Below, in pieces: positions 1 through 6,017 of a stretch of 7,853 bases of DNA (the first letter of the stretch is position 1; each line of letters begins with the position of its first letter). The DNA is taken from positions 1 through 7,853 of the forward strand of contig CANLGS010000152.1 of assembly GCA_947490035.1 (NCBI GenBank), given 5' to 3'. Origin of the DNA: Gemmataceae bacterium (lineage in GTDB: Bacteria > Planctomycetota > Planctomycetia > Gemmatales > Gemmataceae). The notes below the pieces were generated by a model, which was not told the origin of the DNA, searched no databases, and saw only the letters and a program-made list of their open reading frames with translations. The position numbers and the translations under genes are program-made.

Positions 1-137
1 AACTGAACGAACTGGAAGACGTACTCGACGAGTTACGGAGAGTCGTCGAGAAAACATGCCGGCGGAACAAACGCGCGAAGCCAGGAACAGTCGAATTGCT
101 TAACGACCTATCCCGCTTGGACTTCGGCTTAACTTGA
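1..137 (+). CDS. C-terminal fragment of an unidentified protein
   Basis: A reading frame starting at base 3 is open from the window edge to a TGA at 135-137 and gives 44 residues. It begins with a charged helical stretch (LNELEDVLDELRRVVEK), passes through a basic patch (CRRNKRAKPG) and ends in ELLNDLSRLDFGLT. The Leu/Val spacing in the first part looks like an amphipathic or coiled-coil helix. I do not recognise the family and no catalytic motif is visible. A compact hairpin with a T-rich tail begins nine bases after the stop, as expected for the end of a real + strand gene. The start and most of the gene lie outside the window. The alternative, that this is non-coding, cannot be excluded on 44 codons. 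Confidence 0.5.
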   Translation, partial: LNELEDVLDELRRVVEKTCRRNKRAKPGTVELLNDLSRLDFGLT

Positions 138-145
138 TGCTTATG

Positions 146-175
146 GGGGAGGCGAAAGCCTCCCCTCGTTTCGTA
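146..175 (+). terminator. Rho-independent-type terminator
   Basis: GGGGAGGC (146-153) pairs perfectly with GCCTCCCC (158-165) across a GAAA tetraloop, a stable GNRA-type loop. A T-rich but interrupted run (TCGTTTCGTATT) follows on the + strand. It sits nine bases after the stop of the upstream fragment, so it most likely ends that transcript. The hairpin could also act on the minus strand as a back-up for the LarA-like gene ending at 225, but there the tail is less T-rich. Confidence 0.65.
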
Positions 176-181
176 TTGAGC

Positions 182-221
182 CTTCTCCGTGGAACGCGGG
201 ACGCCGCGCTCCGCGGAGAAG
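182..221. repeat. Extended hairpin after the LarA-like gene
   Basis: Eleven bases at 182-192 (CTTCTCCGTGG) pair with 211-221 (CCGCGGAGAAG) with a single T/G wobble. Inside, CGCGG (195-199) pairs with CCGCG (204-208) around GACG, giving a long nearly continuous stem. It starts three bases beyond the minus-strand stop codon (225-227), so it may help to end that transcript, although no strong T run follows on the minus strand. It may equally be another dispersed palindromic repeat. Unlike the four longer elements in this window, its arms are not themselves hairpins. Confidence 0.55.
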
Positions 222-224
222 ACC

Positions 225-1424
225 TCAACCCACGGTCACCATCGTCTTGTGCGCATCGGGGATGAGCAGCACGGTGCCACCGGTGTCGATCAGCCGCTGC
301 GCCTCCGACCGCGTGCGGATCGGCGTGGTGAACAGCCCTTCGGCCACATCGTCGGGATAGCCGCTCGCGAGGAACAGACTCGCGGACTTCGCCGCGTAAA
401 CCCACAGCGCCGCCGCGGCCCAGTCGTCGGGCTTCTCGCGCGCGAGCAGCTTCTTCGCGTAGGTCGGGCCGTCGAGCTTGCGGAGCAGTTCGGCGCCCGG
501 CCCCAGGTCCGGCGCGGCGGTGGTCAACAGCGCGATGCGCCCGCCCTTCTTCACGGCGCGCGCGGCGGTCGCGGCGGCGCACGCGAGATCGGCGAACGTC
601 ACGCGTCCGGGGTCGCCGCTCACGGCCGCGATCACCGTATCGACCTCCCGGTCGATGGACGCCCGCCATCGCGCGTCCTGCCGGCGGATGCCTTCGGCGC
701 CGCTGTCGAATAGACCCGCGACCACCTCCTGAACGGTGTCGCCGTCGCCCTCGATCACCTGAATGAAGAACGGCGTGCCGAGCAGGTACGCGACCTCCGC
801 GGCTTCGCCCTCGCGTTTCCCGTCGGGCGCGGCCGAAGAGAACTCGCCCACAAGCGCGGCGTGGGTTTCTTCGTTCGAGAGTGTTGGGAAGAGGGCGGTT
901 TCCGCGCCCGCGTAGCCGGCGTGCGGGTCGTAGCGCCGGCCGGCAAGCACGATGATGAAGTCCGCTTCGGCCACCGTGCGGTTGAGGTACACGCGGCGCT
1001 CGCCCTGCGTGGCCGCGACGTACATGAGCTTCTGCGGGGTGGCCGGGTCGTGCGTCTCGGCGGTCACGCCCGCGAACTCGTCCGGCAGTTCGGCGAGCCA
1101 CGTCTGCGGTGCGTTCGCCGGGCTGACGACGGTAATCGCGGCGGGGGGGACGCCGGCGGTGCCGACGTGCCTCAGCACCTCTGCGAGCATCTCCGTCAGG
1201 TGCGGCAGGCGTGGGTCAATGACGACCGCGACGCGATCATCCGGCGTGAGCGCGCGGCGGAGCGGTTCAAAGTGGAACGGCTTCTCCAGCGCGTCGCGAA
1301 CCAACTCCGCGGCGGACGCGGTCGGCGCGGCGAACGGCGCGCGCCGGAGCGCGACCACGCGGTTCGCGGGTATCGTCAGCGGCCACGGTTCGGAGCCGAC
1401 AATCAGTTCAGACTGCTCAGGCAT
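225..1424 (-). CDS. LarA-like (DUF2088, lactate racemase family) protein with altered active site
   Basis: This 399-residue protein has the general layout of nickel-pincer lactate racemase (LarA). A Rossmann-like first part carries DDRVAVVIDPRLP (62-74), comparable to LarA's D-x-T-R-P region. It is followed by ADFIIVLAGRRYDPHAGYAG (154-173), comparable to the PH...AGYSGG segment, and by a second domain with a VKKGGRIALL strand (291-300). The length is close to LarA (about 420). The LarA catalytic features look absent: there is no GTHR-like histidine motif after the first domain, no lysine in the 'GYAGAETALFP' segment where the cofactor-bearing Lys would sit, and no clear late Lys. A different substrate or a non-racemase role is therefore likely. 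The ATG start is supported by AGGGAG on the minus strand (1434-1429) four bases upstream. It is divergent from the dehydrogenase operon. The family is assigned by eye. Confidence 0.72.
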   Translation of the reverse strand: MPEQSELIVGSEPWPLTIPANRVVALRRAPFAAPTASAAELVRDALEKPFHFEPLRRALTPDDRVAVVIDPRLPHLTEMLAEVLRHVGTAGVPPAAITVVSPANAPQTWLAELPDEFAGVTAETHDPATPQKLMYVAATQGERRVYLNRTVAEADFIIVLAGRRYDPHAGYAGAETALFPTLSNEETHAALVGEFSSAAPDGKREGEAAEVAYLLGTPFFIQVIEGDGDTVQEVVAGLFDSGAEGIRRQDARWRASIDREVDTVIAAVSGDPGRVTFADLACAAATAARAVKKGGRIALLTTAAPDLGPGAELLRKLDGPTYAKKLLAREKPDDWAAAALWVYAAKSASLFLASGYPDDVAEGLFTTPIRTRSEAQRLIDTGGTVLLIPDAHKTMVTVG

Positions 1425-1454
1425 GAGTCTCCCTCAACGATGCGGCACATGCTG

Positions 1455-1460
1455 ATTATA
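1455..1460 (-). promoter_or_regulatory. Predicted -10 box for the LarA-like gene
   Basis: On the minus strand these bases read TATAAT, a perfect sigma-70 -10 hexamer, 30 bases upstream of the ATG at 1424. That leaves room for a short leader containing the AGGGAG ribosome binding site. No convincing -35 hexamer is seen 16-19 bases further upstream, where the DNA is part of the GC-rich palindrome. The hexamer is the outermost part of the left arm of the 1455-1592 inverted repeat. Confidence 0.5.
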
Positions 1461-1586
1461 CGCGGCGTCTTTAAAGTGGTCCGCTCGCTCCGCGAGCGGT
1501 CGCTTCACCGGTCGGGAGACGGTGCCACGGAAGAAAAGACGAAGACCGCTCGCGGAGCGAGCGGACCACTCTGAAGACGCCCCGCG

Positions 1587-1592
1587 TATAAT
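1587..1592 (+). promoter_or_regulatory. Predicted -10 box for the dehydrogenase-aminotransferase operon
   Basis: A perfect TATAAT lies 26 bases upstream of the dehydrogenase ATG at 1619, mirroring the minus-strand TATAAT at 1455-1460. The best upstream candidate for a -35 (CGGACC, 19 bases away) matches the consensus poorly. The hexamer is the outer end of the right arm of the long inverted repeat, so promoter and repeat cannot be separated by eye. Confidence 0.5.
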
Positions 1593-1618
1593 GGGTGACA
1601 CGTCAGCGGAGTACAGCA

Positions 1619-3130
1619 ATGAGCAAGTTTCCTCTCCCCGTTTCGGGCCGGCTGTTCGTCGGCGGCGAGTGGCTCGCCGCGCGCGACGACTTCGCCGACC
1701 TGAACCCGGCGAACCTCACCGAAGTCGTCGGCACGTTCCCGAATGCGACGCCGGCGGAAGTCGCGTCCGCGGTCGCAGCGGCGCGCGAAGCATTCCCCGC
1801 GTGGCGGCGAACGTCGCGCATTCTGCGCGCCGAGTGCTTCGACCGGCTGGCGCAACTCATCAAGCGTGATACCGACGCGCTAGCCGTACTAATGGCCCGC
1901 GAGTGCGGCAAGAACGTCACCGAGTGCCGCGCCGAAGTGGTCGAAGGGCTGCACATGGTGCAGTACGTGTTCGGCGCCGGGCGCGCCGGCGTTTACGGCG
2001 AAGTCGTCGCCAGCGAGATTGCGGAGAAAGACGCGTTCACGCGGCGCAAGCCGTGGGGCGTGGTCGCCGTGGTCACGCCGTGGAACTTCCCGTTCGCGGT
2101 GCCGCTGTGGATGCTCGGGCCGTCGCTCCTCGAAGGCAACACCTGCGTCTTCAAGCCGAGCGAGGAGACGCCCGCGATCGCGCAGAAGTTGGTGGAACTG
2201 TTCGCGGAAGCCGGCTTCCCGGCCGGCACCGTGAACCTCGTGCAGGGCGCGGGCGCAGTCGGCGAAGCGCTCGTGAAGAACCCCGGCGTGAACGTGGTGT
2301 GCTTCACCGGCAGCTACGCGGTGGGCAAGCGCATTCAGGAACTTTCCGCGAGCATGCCGGAGCGCATCGTCGCGGCGGAGATGGGCGGCAAGAACGCGGT
2401 CATCGTGTGCGACGACGCGCGGTTCGACTTGGCCGTGAACGCGGGCATTCTCTCGGCGTTCAAGACGACCGGCCAGCGGTGCGTCTCCGCGAGCCGCATC
2501 ATCGTTCACGAATCGTTGATGGACCGTTACGCGAAGGCGTTCACGGACACGGCGAAGCGGCTCACGTTCGGCGACCCGCTCGACCCGAAGAACTTCGCGG
2601 GTCCGCTCGTGAACCGCAAGGGCGTCGAGAAGGTCTTGAGTTACAACGCACTCGCAAAGGCCGAAGGCGTGGATGTGCTGCTCGCCCCGAACGGCCCGCC
2701 CGACGCGAAGGGCTGCTTCCTGTCGCCGTTCGTGTACCGCACCGACGCTCAGCCGAACCTGCGCGTGACACACGAAGAAGTCTTCGGGCCGCACGTCGCG
2801 CTGATCCCGTTCAAGACGGACGAGGACGCGGTGCGCATTTACAACGACACCGAGTACGGCCTGTCGATGGCGGTGATTACCGAGAGCTACCGGAAGATGA
2901 AATTCTTCCGCGACGAGTGCGATTACGGCCTGGGCTACGTGAACCTGCCGAGCATCGGTGCGGAAGTTCACCTGCCGTTCGGCGGCGTGAAGAAGAGCGG
3001 CAACGGCCACCCGTCGGCCGCGGCGCTGGTCGCGGCGGTGACGCACACGACCGCGTGGACCGTAAACCACGGCACCGACATCAAGATGGCGCAGGGGCTG
3101 ACGACGGCGATTGACGGCGGCCCGGCTTAG
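1619..3130 (+). CDS. NAD(P)-dependent aldehyde (probably semialdehyde) dehydrogenase
   Basis: This 503-residue enzyme is a full-length aldehyde dehydrogenase superfamily member that should oxidise an aldehyde to the acid with NAD(P)+ in the cytoplasm. Visible landmarks, in order, are TPWNFP with the catalytic Asn (156), the cofactor Lys in FKPSEE (179), the Rossmann loop FTGSYAVG (229-236), the general base Glu in AAEMGGKN (254), the nucleophile Cys in GQRCVS (288), EEVFGP (386-391), and PFGGVKKSG near the C-terminus. All key residues are present. The AEMGGKN and GQRC versions recall alpha-ketoglutarate semialdehyde and related semialdehyde dehydrogenases, but the substrate cannot be read from sequence alone. 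The ATG at 1619 is chosen over the in-frame GTG at 1595 because CGGAG (1607-1611) is well placed before it and 1595 is too close to the predicted -10 box. The aminotransferase follows 105 bases later on the same strand. Confidence 0.92.
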   Translation: MSKFPLPVSGRLFVGGEWLAARDDFADLNPANLTEVVGTFPNATPAEVASAVAAAREAFPAWRRTSRILRAECFDRLAQLIKRDTDALAVLMARECGKNVTECRAEVVEGLHMVQYVFGAGRAGVYGEVVASEIAEKDAFTRRKPWGVVAVVTPWNFPFAVPLWMLGPSLLEGNTCVFKPSEETPAIAQKLVELFAEAGFPAGTVNLVQGAGAVGEALVKNPGVNVVCFTGSYAVGKRIQELSASMPERIVAAEMGGKNAVIVCDDARFDLAVNAGILSAFKTTGQRCVSASRIIVHESLMDRYAKAFTDTAKRLTFGDPLDPKNFAGPLVNRKGVEKVLSYNALAKAEGVDVLLAPNGPPDAKGCFLSPFVYRTDAQPNLRVTHEEVFGPHVALIPFKTDEDAVRIYNDTEYGLSMAVITESYRKMKFFRDECDYGLGYVNLPSIGAEVHLPFGGVKKSGNGHPSAAALVAAVTHTTAWTVNHGTDIKMAQGLTTAIDGGPA

Positions 3131-3224
3131 GCGAACCCCGCCCGCAAGGGCGGGGGTGTTGCACTGGGCGCGGAGGCAGCACGACACGCGAACTGCACCC
3201 CCGCCCTTGCGGGCGGGGTTCGCC
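3130..3224. repeat. REPIN-like palindromic element in the operon gap
   Basis: Arms of 29 bases (3130-3158 and 3196-3224) are perfect inverted copies. Each arm is itself a hairpin: CCCCGCCC/GGGCGGGG around GCAA (3136-3155) on the left, and around TTGC (3199-3218) on the right. The 37-base spacer is less structured. The element begins on the last base of the dehydrogenase stop codon and ends one base before the AGGAG of the aminotransferase, so it makes up essentially the whole intergenic gap. In RNA it would form one very strong stem or two separate hairpins between the two genes. Confidence 0.9.
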
Positions 3225-3229
3225 AGGAG
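3225..3229 (+). promoter_or_regulatory. Ribosome binding site of the aminotransferase
   Basis: AGGAG lies six bases before the ATG at 3236 and fixes that start. It directly adjoins the right arm of the 3130-3224 palindrome. A stem running to 3224 would leave it exposed but could hinder ribosome loading. Confidence 0.75.
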
Positions 3230-3235
3230 TCCCCC

Positions 3236-4663
3236 ATGTTCCAGTTCGACCACCTCACGGTTCCCGACATCCGCACGGCGCTGCCGGGGCCGCAGGGCGC
3301 CGAGATGCTCGCGCTCGACAAGCGGTACGTGTCGCCGTCGTACACGCCCATGTACCCGCTGTTCGTCGAACGCGGGAGCGGGGCCGTCATTCAAGACGTG
3401 GACGGCAACCTGTTCCTCGACTTCACCGCGGGCATCGCGGTCACCAACACCGGGCACTGCCACCCCGAAGTGGTCGCGGCCATTCGCGATCAGGCGGAGA
3501 AGCTGCTCCACATGAGCGGCACCGACTTCTACTACCGCCCGCAGATCGACCTCGCGGAGAAGCTTGCGACAGTCGCGCCCGGCCCGACGCCGAAGAAGGT
3601 GTTCTTCGCGAACAGCGGAGCGGAAGCCATCGAAGGCGCGCTGAAACTCGCCCGCTGGCACACGGAGCGCAACCGCGTGGTCGCGTTCTTCGGCGCGTTC
3701 CACGGCCGCACCTACGGCGCGATGTCCCTCTCAGGCTCGAAGCTCGTGCATCGTCGCGGGTTCTCGCCTCTCGTGCCGGACATTCACCACGTCGATTTCC
3801 CGCGCGAGTGCGGGGCCGATTGCCCGGTGAACCGCGACCGTAAGGGAGCGGGTGAGCTTGGGAACAGCCACCCGCTCCCTTACGGTCGCGGTTCACCGGG
3901 GTGCTCCCTGATCGCGAACATCGAAGAGACGATCTTCAAGCGGACGTGCCCGCCGGAAGAAGTGGCCGCGATCTTCGTGGAGCCGATTCAGGGCGAAGGC
4001 GGCTACCACCCGATCCCGCACGGGTGCCTGCCCGCGTTGCGCGCGCTGTGCGACAAGCACGGCATCCTGCTCGTCGTGGACGAAGTGCAATCGGGCATGG
4101 GCCGCACCGGGAAGATGTTCGCGGTGGAACACTACGGCGTTGAACCTGACATCATTTGCAGCGCGAAGGGCATCGCCAGTGGGATGCCGCTGGGCGCGAT
4201 CATCGCGAAGGCGAACGTGATGGATTGGCCGCCCGGTAGCCACGCGAGCACGTTCGGCGGCAACCCCGTGAGCTGCCGCGCCGCGCTCGCCACCATCGAC
4301 CTCCTCGAACGCGAGTACATGGCGAACGCGACCGTTCGCGGCGAGCAACTTCGCGCCGGGCTGCGCGAACTCGGGAAGAAGCATAGCGGGTTGACCGGCA
4401 CTCGCGGACTGGGCCTCATGACCGCCGCGGATTTGCCTTCGGCCGCGGCGCGCGAGCAGGTGATTCAGACCGCGTTCCGGCGCGGGTTGCTCTTGCTCGG
4501 CTGTGGCGAAACGGCCATCCGCTTCTGCCCGCCGCTGTGCATTTCCGCCGCTCAGATGGAGACCGCGCTCGCGATCCTCGACGGGGTTCTCGGCGCGGTC
4601 GAACCGGCGAAAGGGCCGCTCGCGCCGACCACCGACTTTGCGAGTGAAGGGGTAAAGGGGTAA
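3236..4663 (+). CDS. Class III PLP-dependent aminotransferase (GABA/acetylornithine type) with an in-frame palindromic insert
   Basis: This 475-residue cytoplasmic enzyme belongs to fold-type I, class III aminotransferases, close in style to the archaeal-type 4-aminobutyrate aminotransferases. Landmarks include SPSYTPMYPLFVERGSG (33-49), NTGHCHP (71-77), the PLP-phosphate loop NSGAEA (126-131), FHGRTYGA with the ring-stacking aromatic region (155-162), FVEPIQGEGG (247-256), the PLP nitrogen-binding Asp in VVDEVQSGMGRTG (D282), the Schiff-base lysine in SAKGIASGMPLG (K311), and TFGGNP (339-344). All catalytic residues are present. Residues 197-222 are encoded by the 3823-3900 palindrome; without them the length would be 449, typical of the family. 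The gene probably forms an operon with the dehydrogenase, passing its semialdehyde product to it. The amino donor (GABA, ornithine, lysine or another omega-amino acid) is not determined; acetylornithine aminotransferase is an alternative label. Confidence 0.9.
   Translation: MFQFDHLTVPDIRTALPGPQGAEMLALDKRYVSPSYTPMYPLFVERGSGAVIQDVDGNLFLDFTAGIAVTNTGHCHPEVVAAIRDQAEKLLHMSGTDFYYRPQIDLAEKLATVAPGPTPKKVFFANSGAEAIEGALKLARWHTERNRVVAFFGAFHGRTYGAMSLSGSKLVHRRGFSPLVPDIHHVDFPRECGADCPVNRDRKGAGELGNSHPLPYGRGSPGCSLIANIEETIFKRTCPPEEVAAIFVEPIQGEGGYHPIPHGCLPALRALCDKHGILLVVDEVQSGMGRTGKMFAVEHYGVEPDIICSAKGIASGMPLGAIIAKANVMDWPPGSHASTFGGNPVSCRAALATIDLLEREYMANATVRGEQLRAGLRELGKKHSGLTGTRGLGLMTAADLPSAAAREQVIQTAFRRGLLLLGCGETAIRFCPPLCISAAQMETALAILDGVLGAVEPAKGPLAPTTDFASEGVKG
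3823..3900. repeat. REPIN-like palindromic element inside the aminotransferase gene
   Basis: Two 32-base arms (3823-3854 and 3869-3900) are perfect inverted copies separated by 14 bases, with a further GCT/AGC pair inside the spacer. Each arm can fold as a hairpin; on the left, CCGC (3832-3835) pairs with GCGG (3848-3851) and CC with GG around a GTAA loop, with a tandem G-A mismatch between the two short stems. The total is 78 bases, a multiple of three, with no stop in the coding frame, so the host gene remains open. The encoded residues (VNRDRKGAGELG...PYGRGSPG) are unlike the flanking enzyme sequence. A TGC codon lies on each side (3821-3823 and 3902-3904), which may be a short target duplication or chance. 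Confidence 0.92.
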
Positions 4664-4676
4664 AGGGGTGAAGGGG
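4645..4676. repeat. Four tandem octamers over the aminotransferase stop
   Basis: The octamer T(G/A)AAGGGG is repeated four times in a row (4645, 4653, 4661, 4669), with TGAAGGGG outside and TAAAGGGG inside. The third copy supplies the TAA stop of the aminotransferase, so the last residues (EGVKG) come from the repeat. Repeats of this kind change copy number by slippage and would move the C-terminus. No hairpin terminator for the operon is evident between here and the convergent gene at 4725. Confidence 0.8.
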
Positions 4677-4724
4677 CAGTTTGGTCACAACGCGCCGCCA
4701 TTCGCGCACGCGCATTGCGACTGT

Positions 4725-5888
4725 CTACTTGACCGCGAACGGGCGTTCGGCGAGCTTCACCATTGGCTTTAGCGGGATCGGCCTCAGCACGTCCACCTCG
4801 AACGGCTCGCCCACGCGGTTCCCGCACACGTCCTCCAGACTCGCGTCGATCATCAGTTTGTAAGCGCCCCGCACCCACGGGGTCTTTGGCGTGAACGTCA
4901 CCACGCGTTCCCCGCCGCCGACGCTCAACGTGCCGTCCACCTTCTTGCCGACCGCGTCGGTCACCCACAGCATCCGCCCCAGCAGCGCGCGGTCGAGCGG
5001 CTTCCCCAACCGGACCATCAGCGGCGAATCCCCGCCGGCGCGCGGCGCGACCAGCGACCAGTCGTCCGGCCACACCGGTTGATCGTCCGGCGCGAACACG
5101 TCGAACGTCTTCTTGTGACCCGCGACGATGGGTCGGCCGTCGAGGTCTTGCCACTTCGCGTCCACCTCGAAGGTGTAGCGCCGACATTCTTCGAGAATCG
5201 GACCGTCCTCTTCGCGCGGCACCAGCCCGCGTTTCACGCGACCCGGATCGAACAGCAGCGTGAGCCGCGTGCCGTCGGCCGACCACAACTCCTCGTCGAT
5301 CTCCAGGAACGGCGTCGCGATCACTTTGCCGTCGTCGCGGACGAGTTTGACGCGCTTGTACACGTCGCCGCGCGCGACTGGGGCGGAGAACTGTACGTAC
5401 ACACGGAGCGTGTTTTCGGGCAGCCGGTTCGCGGACGGGAACACCGCCGTCACGCTCACCGGCGGGCCGGGCGGCGGCTTGGCGACGAACACCGCCAGCG
5501 CGAACGGCTCCGCCTTGAGCTTCGCCCGCGGCGCCGCGGCAAGGTCGCAGAACACGCGGTACTTCGTGCCCGGCACGAGCGGAAACAGCGGCTCGAACTT
5601 CAGCGCGTCGGCCGCGACCGACCACGCGCCCGCCATCGGCGGCTTCTTCGCGGCCTCGGCGGGCGTGCCCTCGTCCACCACCATGCGCGCGACTTTCGGC
5701 CACTCCTCCGCGGTCAGTTTGGCGTCCGCGAGCGCCGCGAGGTGCGCCTTGTCCACGCCGACGATCTCGACCGCAAGCGGGTCACCGGGCTTCGCCGCGA
5801 CGAGTTTGACCTGCGGCTCGGCGCCGGTCGCGTGGAGAGAAAGTGCGAGGAGTGACAGCGCGGTGACACTCGCGCGAAGTGCGGTCAT
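4725..5888 (-). CDS. Secreted protein with Ig-like (Big_5/SbsA-type) domains
   Basis: The 387-residue product starts with an export signal: a short Arg-containing start, the hydrophobic run ALSLLALSL (about 10-18), and a likely cleavage after ATGA (residue 23). The mature part is rich in beta-strand and divides into roughly three Ig-like units: 26-137, 140-268 and 270-370. The central one opens with VTAVFPSANRLPENTLRVYV and contains VQFSAPV (165-171) and LLFDPGRVKRG (211-221). The last has WVTDAVGKKVDGTL and ends in ASLEDVCGNRVGEPFEVDV (349-367). These motifs match bacterial Ig-like repeats described as Big_5 or SbsA Ig-like. No enzyme motif is seen, so a structural or binding role outside the cytoplasm is inferred. 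The ATG at 5888 is chosen because it opens the signal peptide and has GAGG upstream on the minus strand. The frame is open further upstream but through intergenic and antisense DNA. Confidence 0.8.
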   Translation of the reverse strand: MTALRASVTALSLLALSLHATGAEPQVKLVAAKPGDPLAVEIVGVDKAHLAALADAKLTAEEWPKVARMVVDEGTPAEAAKKPPMAGAWSVAADALKFEPLFPLVPGTKYRVFCDLAAAPRAKLKAEPFALAVFVAKPPPGPPVSVTAVFPSANRLPENTLRVYVQFSAPVARGDVYKRVKLVRDDGKVIATPFLEIDEELWSADGTRLTLLFDPGRVKRGLVPREEDGPILEECRRYTFEVDAKWQDLDGRPIVAGHKKTFDVFAPDDQPVWPDDWSLVAPRAGGDSPLMVRLGKPLDRALLGRMLWVTDAVGKKVDGTLSVGGGERVVTFTPKTPWVRGAYKLMIDASLEDVCGNRVGEPFEVDVLRPIPLKPMVKLAERPFAVK

Positions 5889-5901
5889 GGGTGCCTCTTG
5901 T

Positions 5902-5934
5902 ACGGTGGGACAAGGCTCGGCGCCGTCCCACCGT
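5902..5934. repeat. Hairpin just upstream of the Ig-like protein gene
   Basis: ACGGTGGGAC (5902-5911) pairs perfectly with GTCCCACCGT (5925-5934) across 13 bases that can pair further (GGC with GCC). It lies 13 bases before the ATG at 5888 on the minus strand, next to the ribosome binding region. It could be a single REP-like unit or a regulatory hairpin in the leader. A T-rich stretch follows it on the + strand (5935-5949), but no + strand gene leads into it. Confidence 0.7.
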
Positions 5935-5950
5935 CTTCTGTTTTCTCTTG

Positions 5951-6017
5951 GTGGCACAGACATTCCTGTCTGTGTGCTCGGCGAGGACAGCCGCACAGAC
6001 AGGAATGTCTGTGCCAC
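5951..6017. repeat. REPIN-like palindromic element between two minus-strand genes
   Basis: Perfect 24-base arms (5951-5974 and 5994-6017) flank 19 bases that contain a further CGGC/GCCG stem (5979-5982 with 5990-5993). Each arm is also a hairpin: CACAGACA/TGTCTGTG around TTCC (5955-5974) and around GGAA (5994-6013). It begins 11 bases beyond the stop of the zinc-ribbon gene and may end or protect that transcript. From memory, similar GTGGCACAGACATTCC-type repeats appear often in planctomycete genomes and give spurious peptides such as QTFLSV or QTGMSV; this needs a search. Confidence 0.9.

Larger units (their letters stand above)
1455..1592. repeat. REPIN-like palindromic element between divergent genes
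   Basis: The left arm (1455-1501) and right arm (1544-1592) are inverted copies with one small length difference and a few mismatches near 1471-1476 and 1570-1575. Each arm contains its own hairpin: CCGCTCGC/GCGAGCGG around TCC at 1481-1499, and the same stem around GGA at 1546-1564. The 42-base spacer holds a further small hairpin, CACCG (1506-1510) with CGGTG (1520-1524). Two facing hairpin units across a short spacer is the REPIN plan, although the arms are longer than usual. The element fills most of the 194-base gap between the divergent genes, and its ends carry TATAAT in both orientations. Confidence 0.85.

Noticed and set aside
1595..1618. An earlier in-frame GTG start for the aldehyde dehydrogenase at 1595.
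   Set aside because: It lies two bases after the predicted -10 hexamer, lacks a ribosome binding site, and adds eight residues (MTRQRSTA) not needed by the family; ATG 1619 has CGGAG upstream.
1889..3703. A 604-codon minus-strand open frame opposite the dehydrogenase and aminotransferase.
   Set aside because: It is the complement of two enzymes with complete motifs, has the His/Arg/Val-rich composition of a GC-rich shadow frame, and spans an intergenic palindrome.
5925..5949. Hairpin plus T-rich tail read as a + strand terminator.
   Set aside because: No + strand gene ends nearby; the neighbouring genes on both sides are on the minus strand.
3130..6017. CRISPR-like repeats.
   Set aside because: The repeats are inverted pairs of different sequence, not direct repeats with regular unique spacers.
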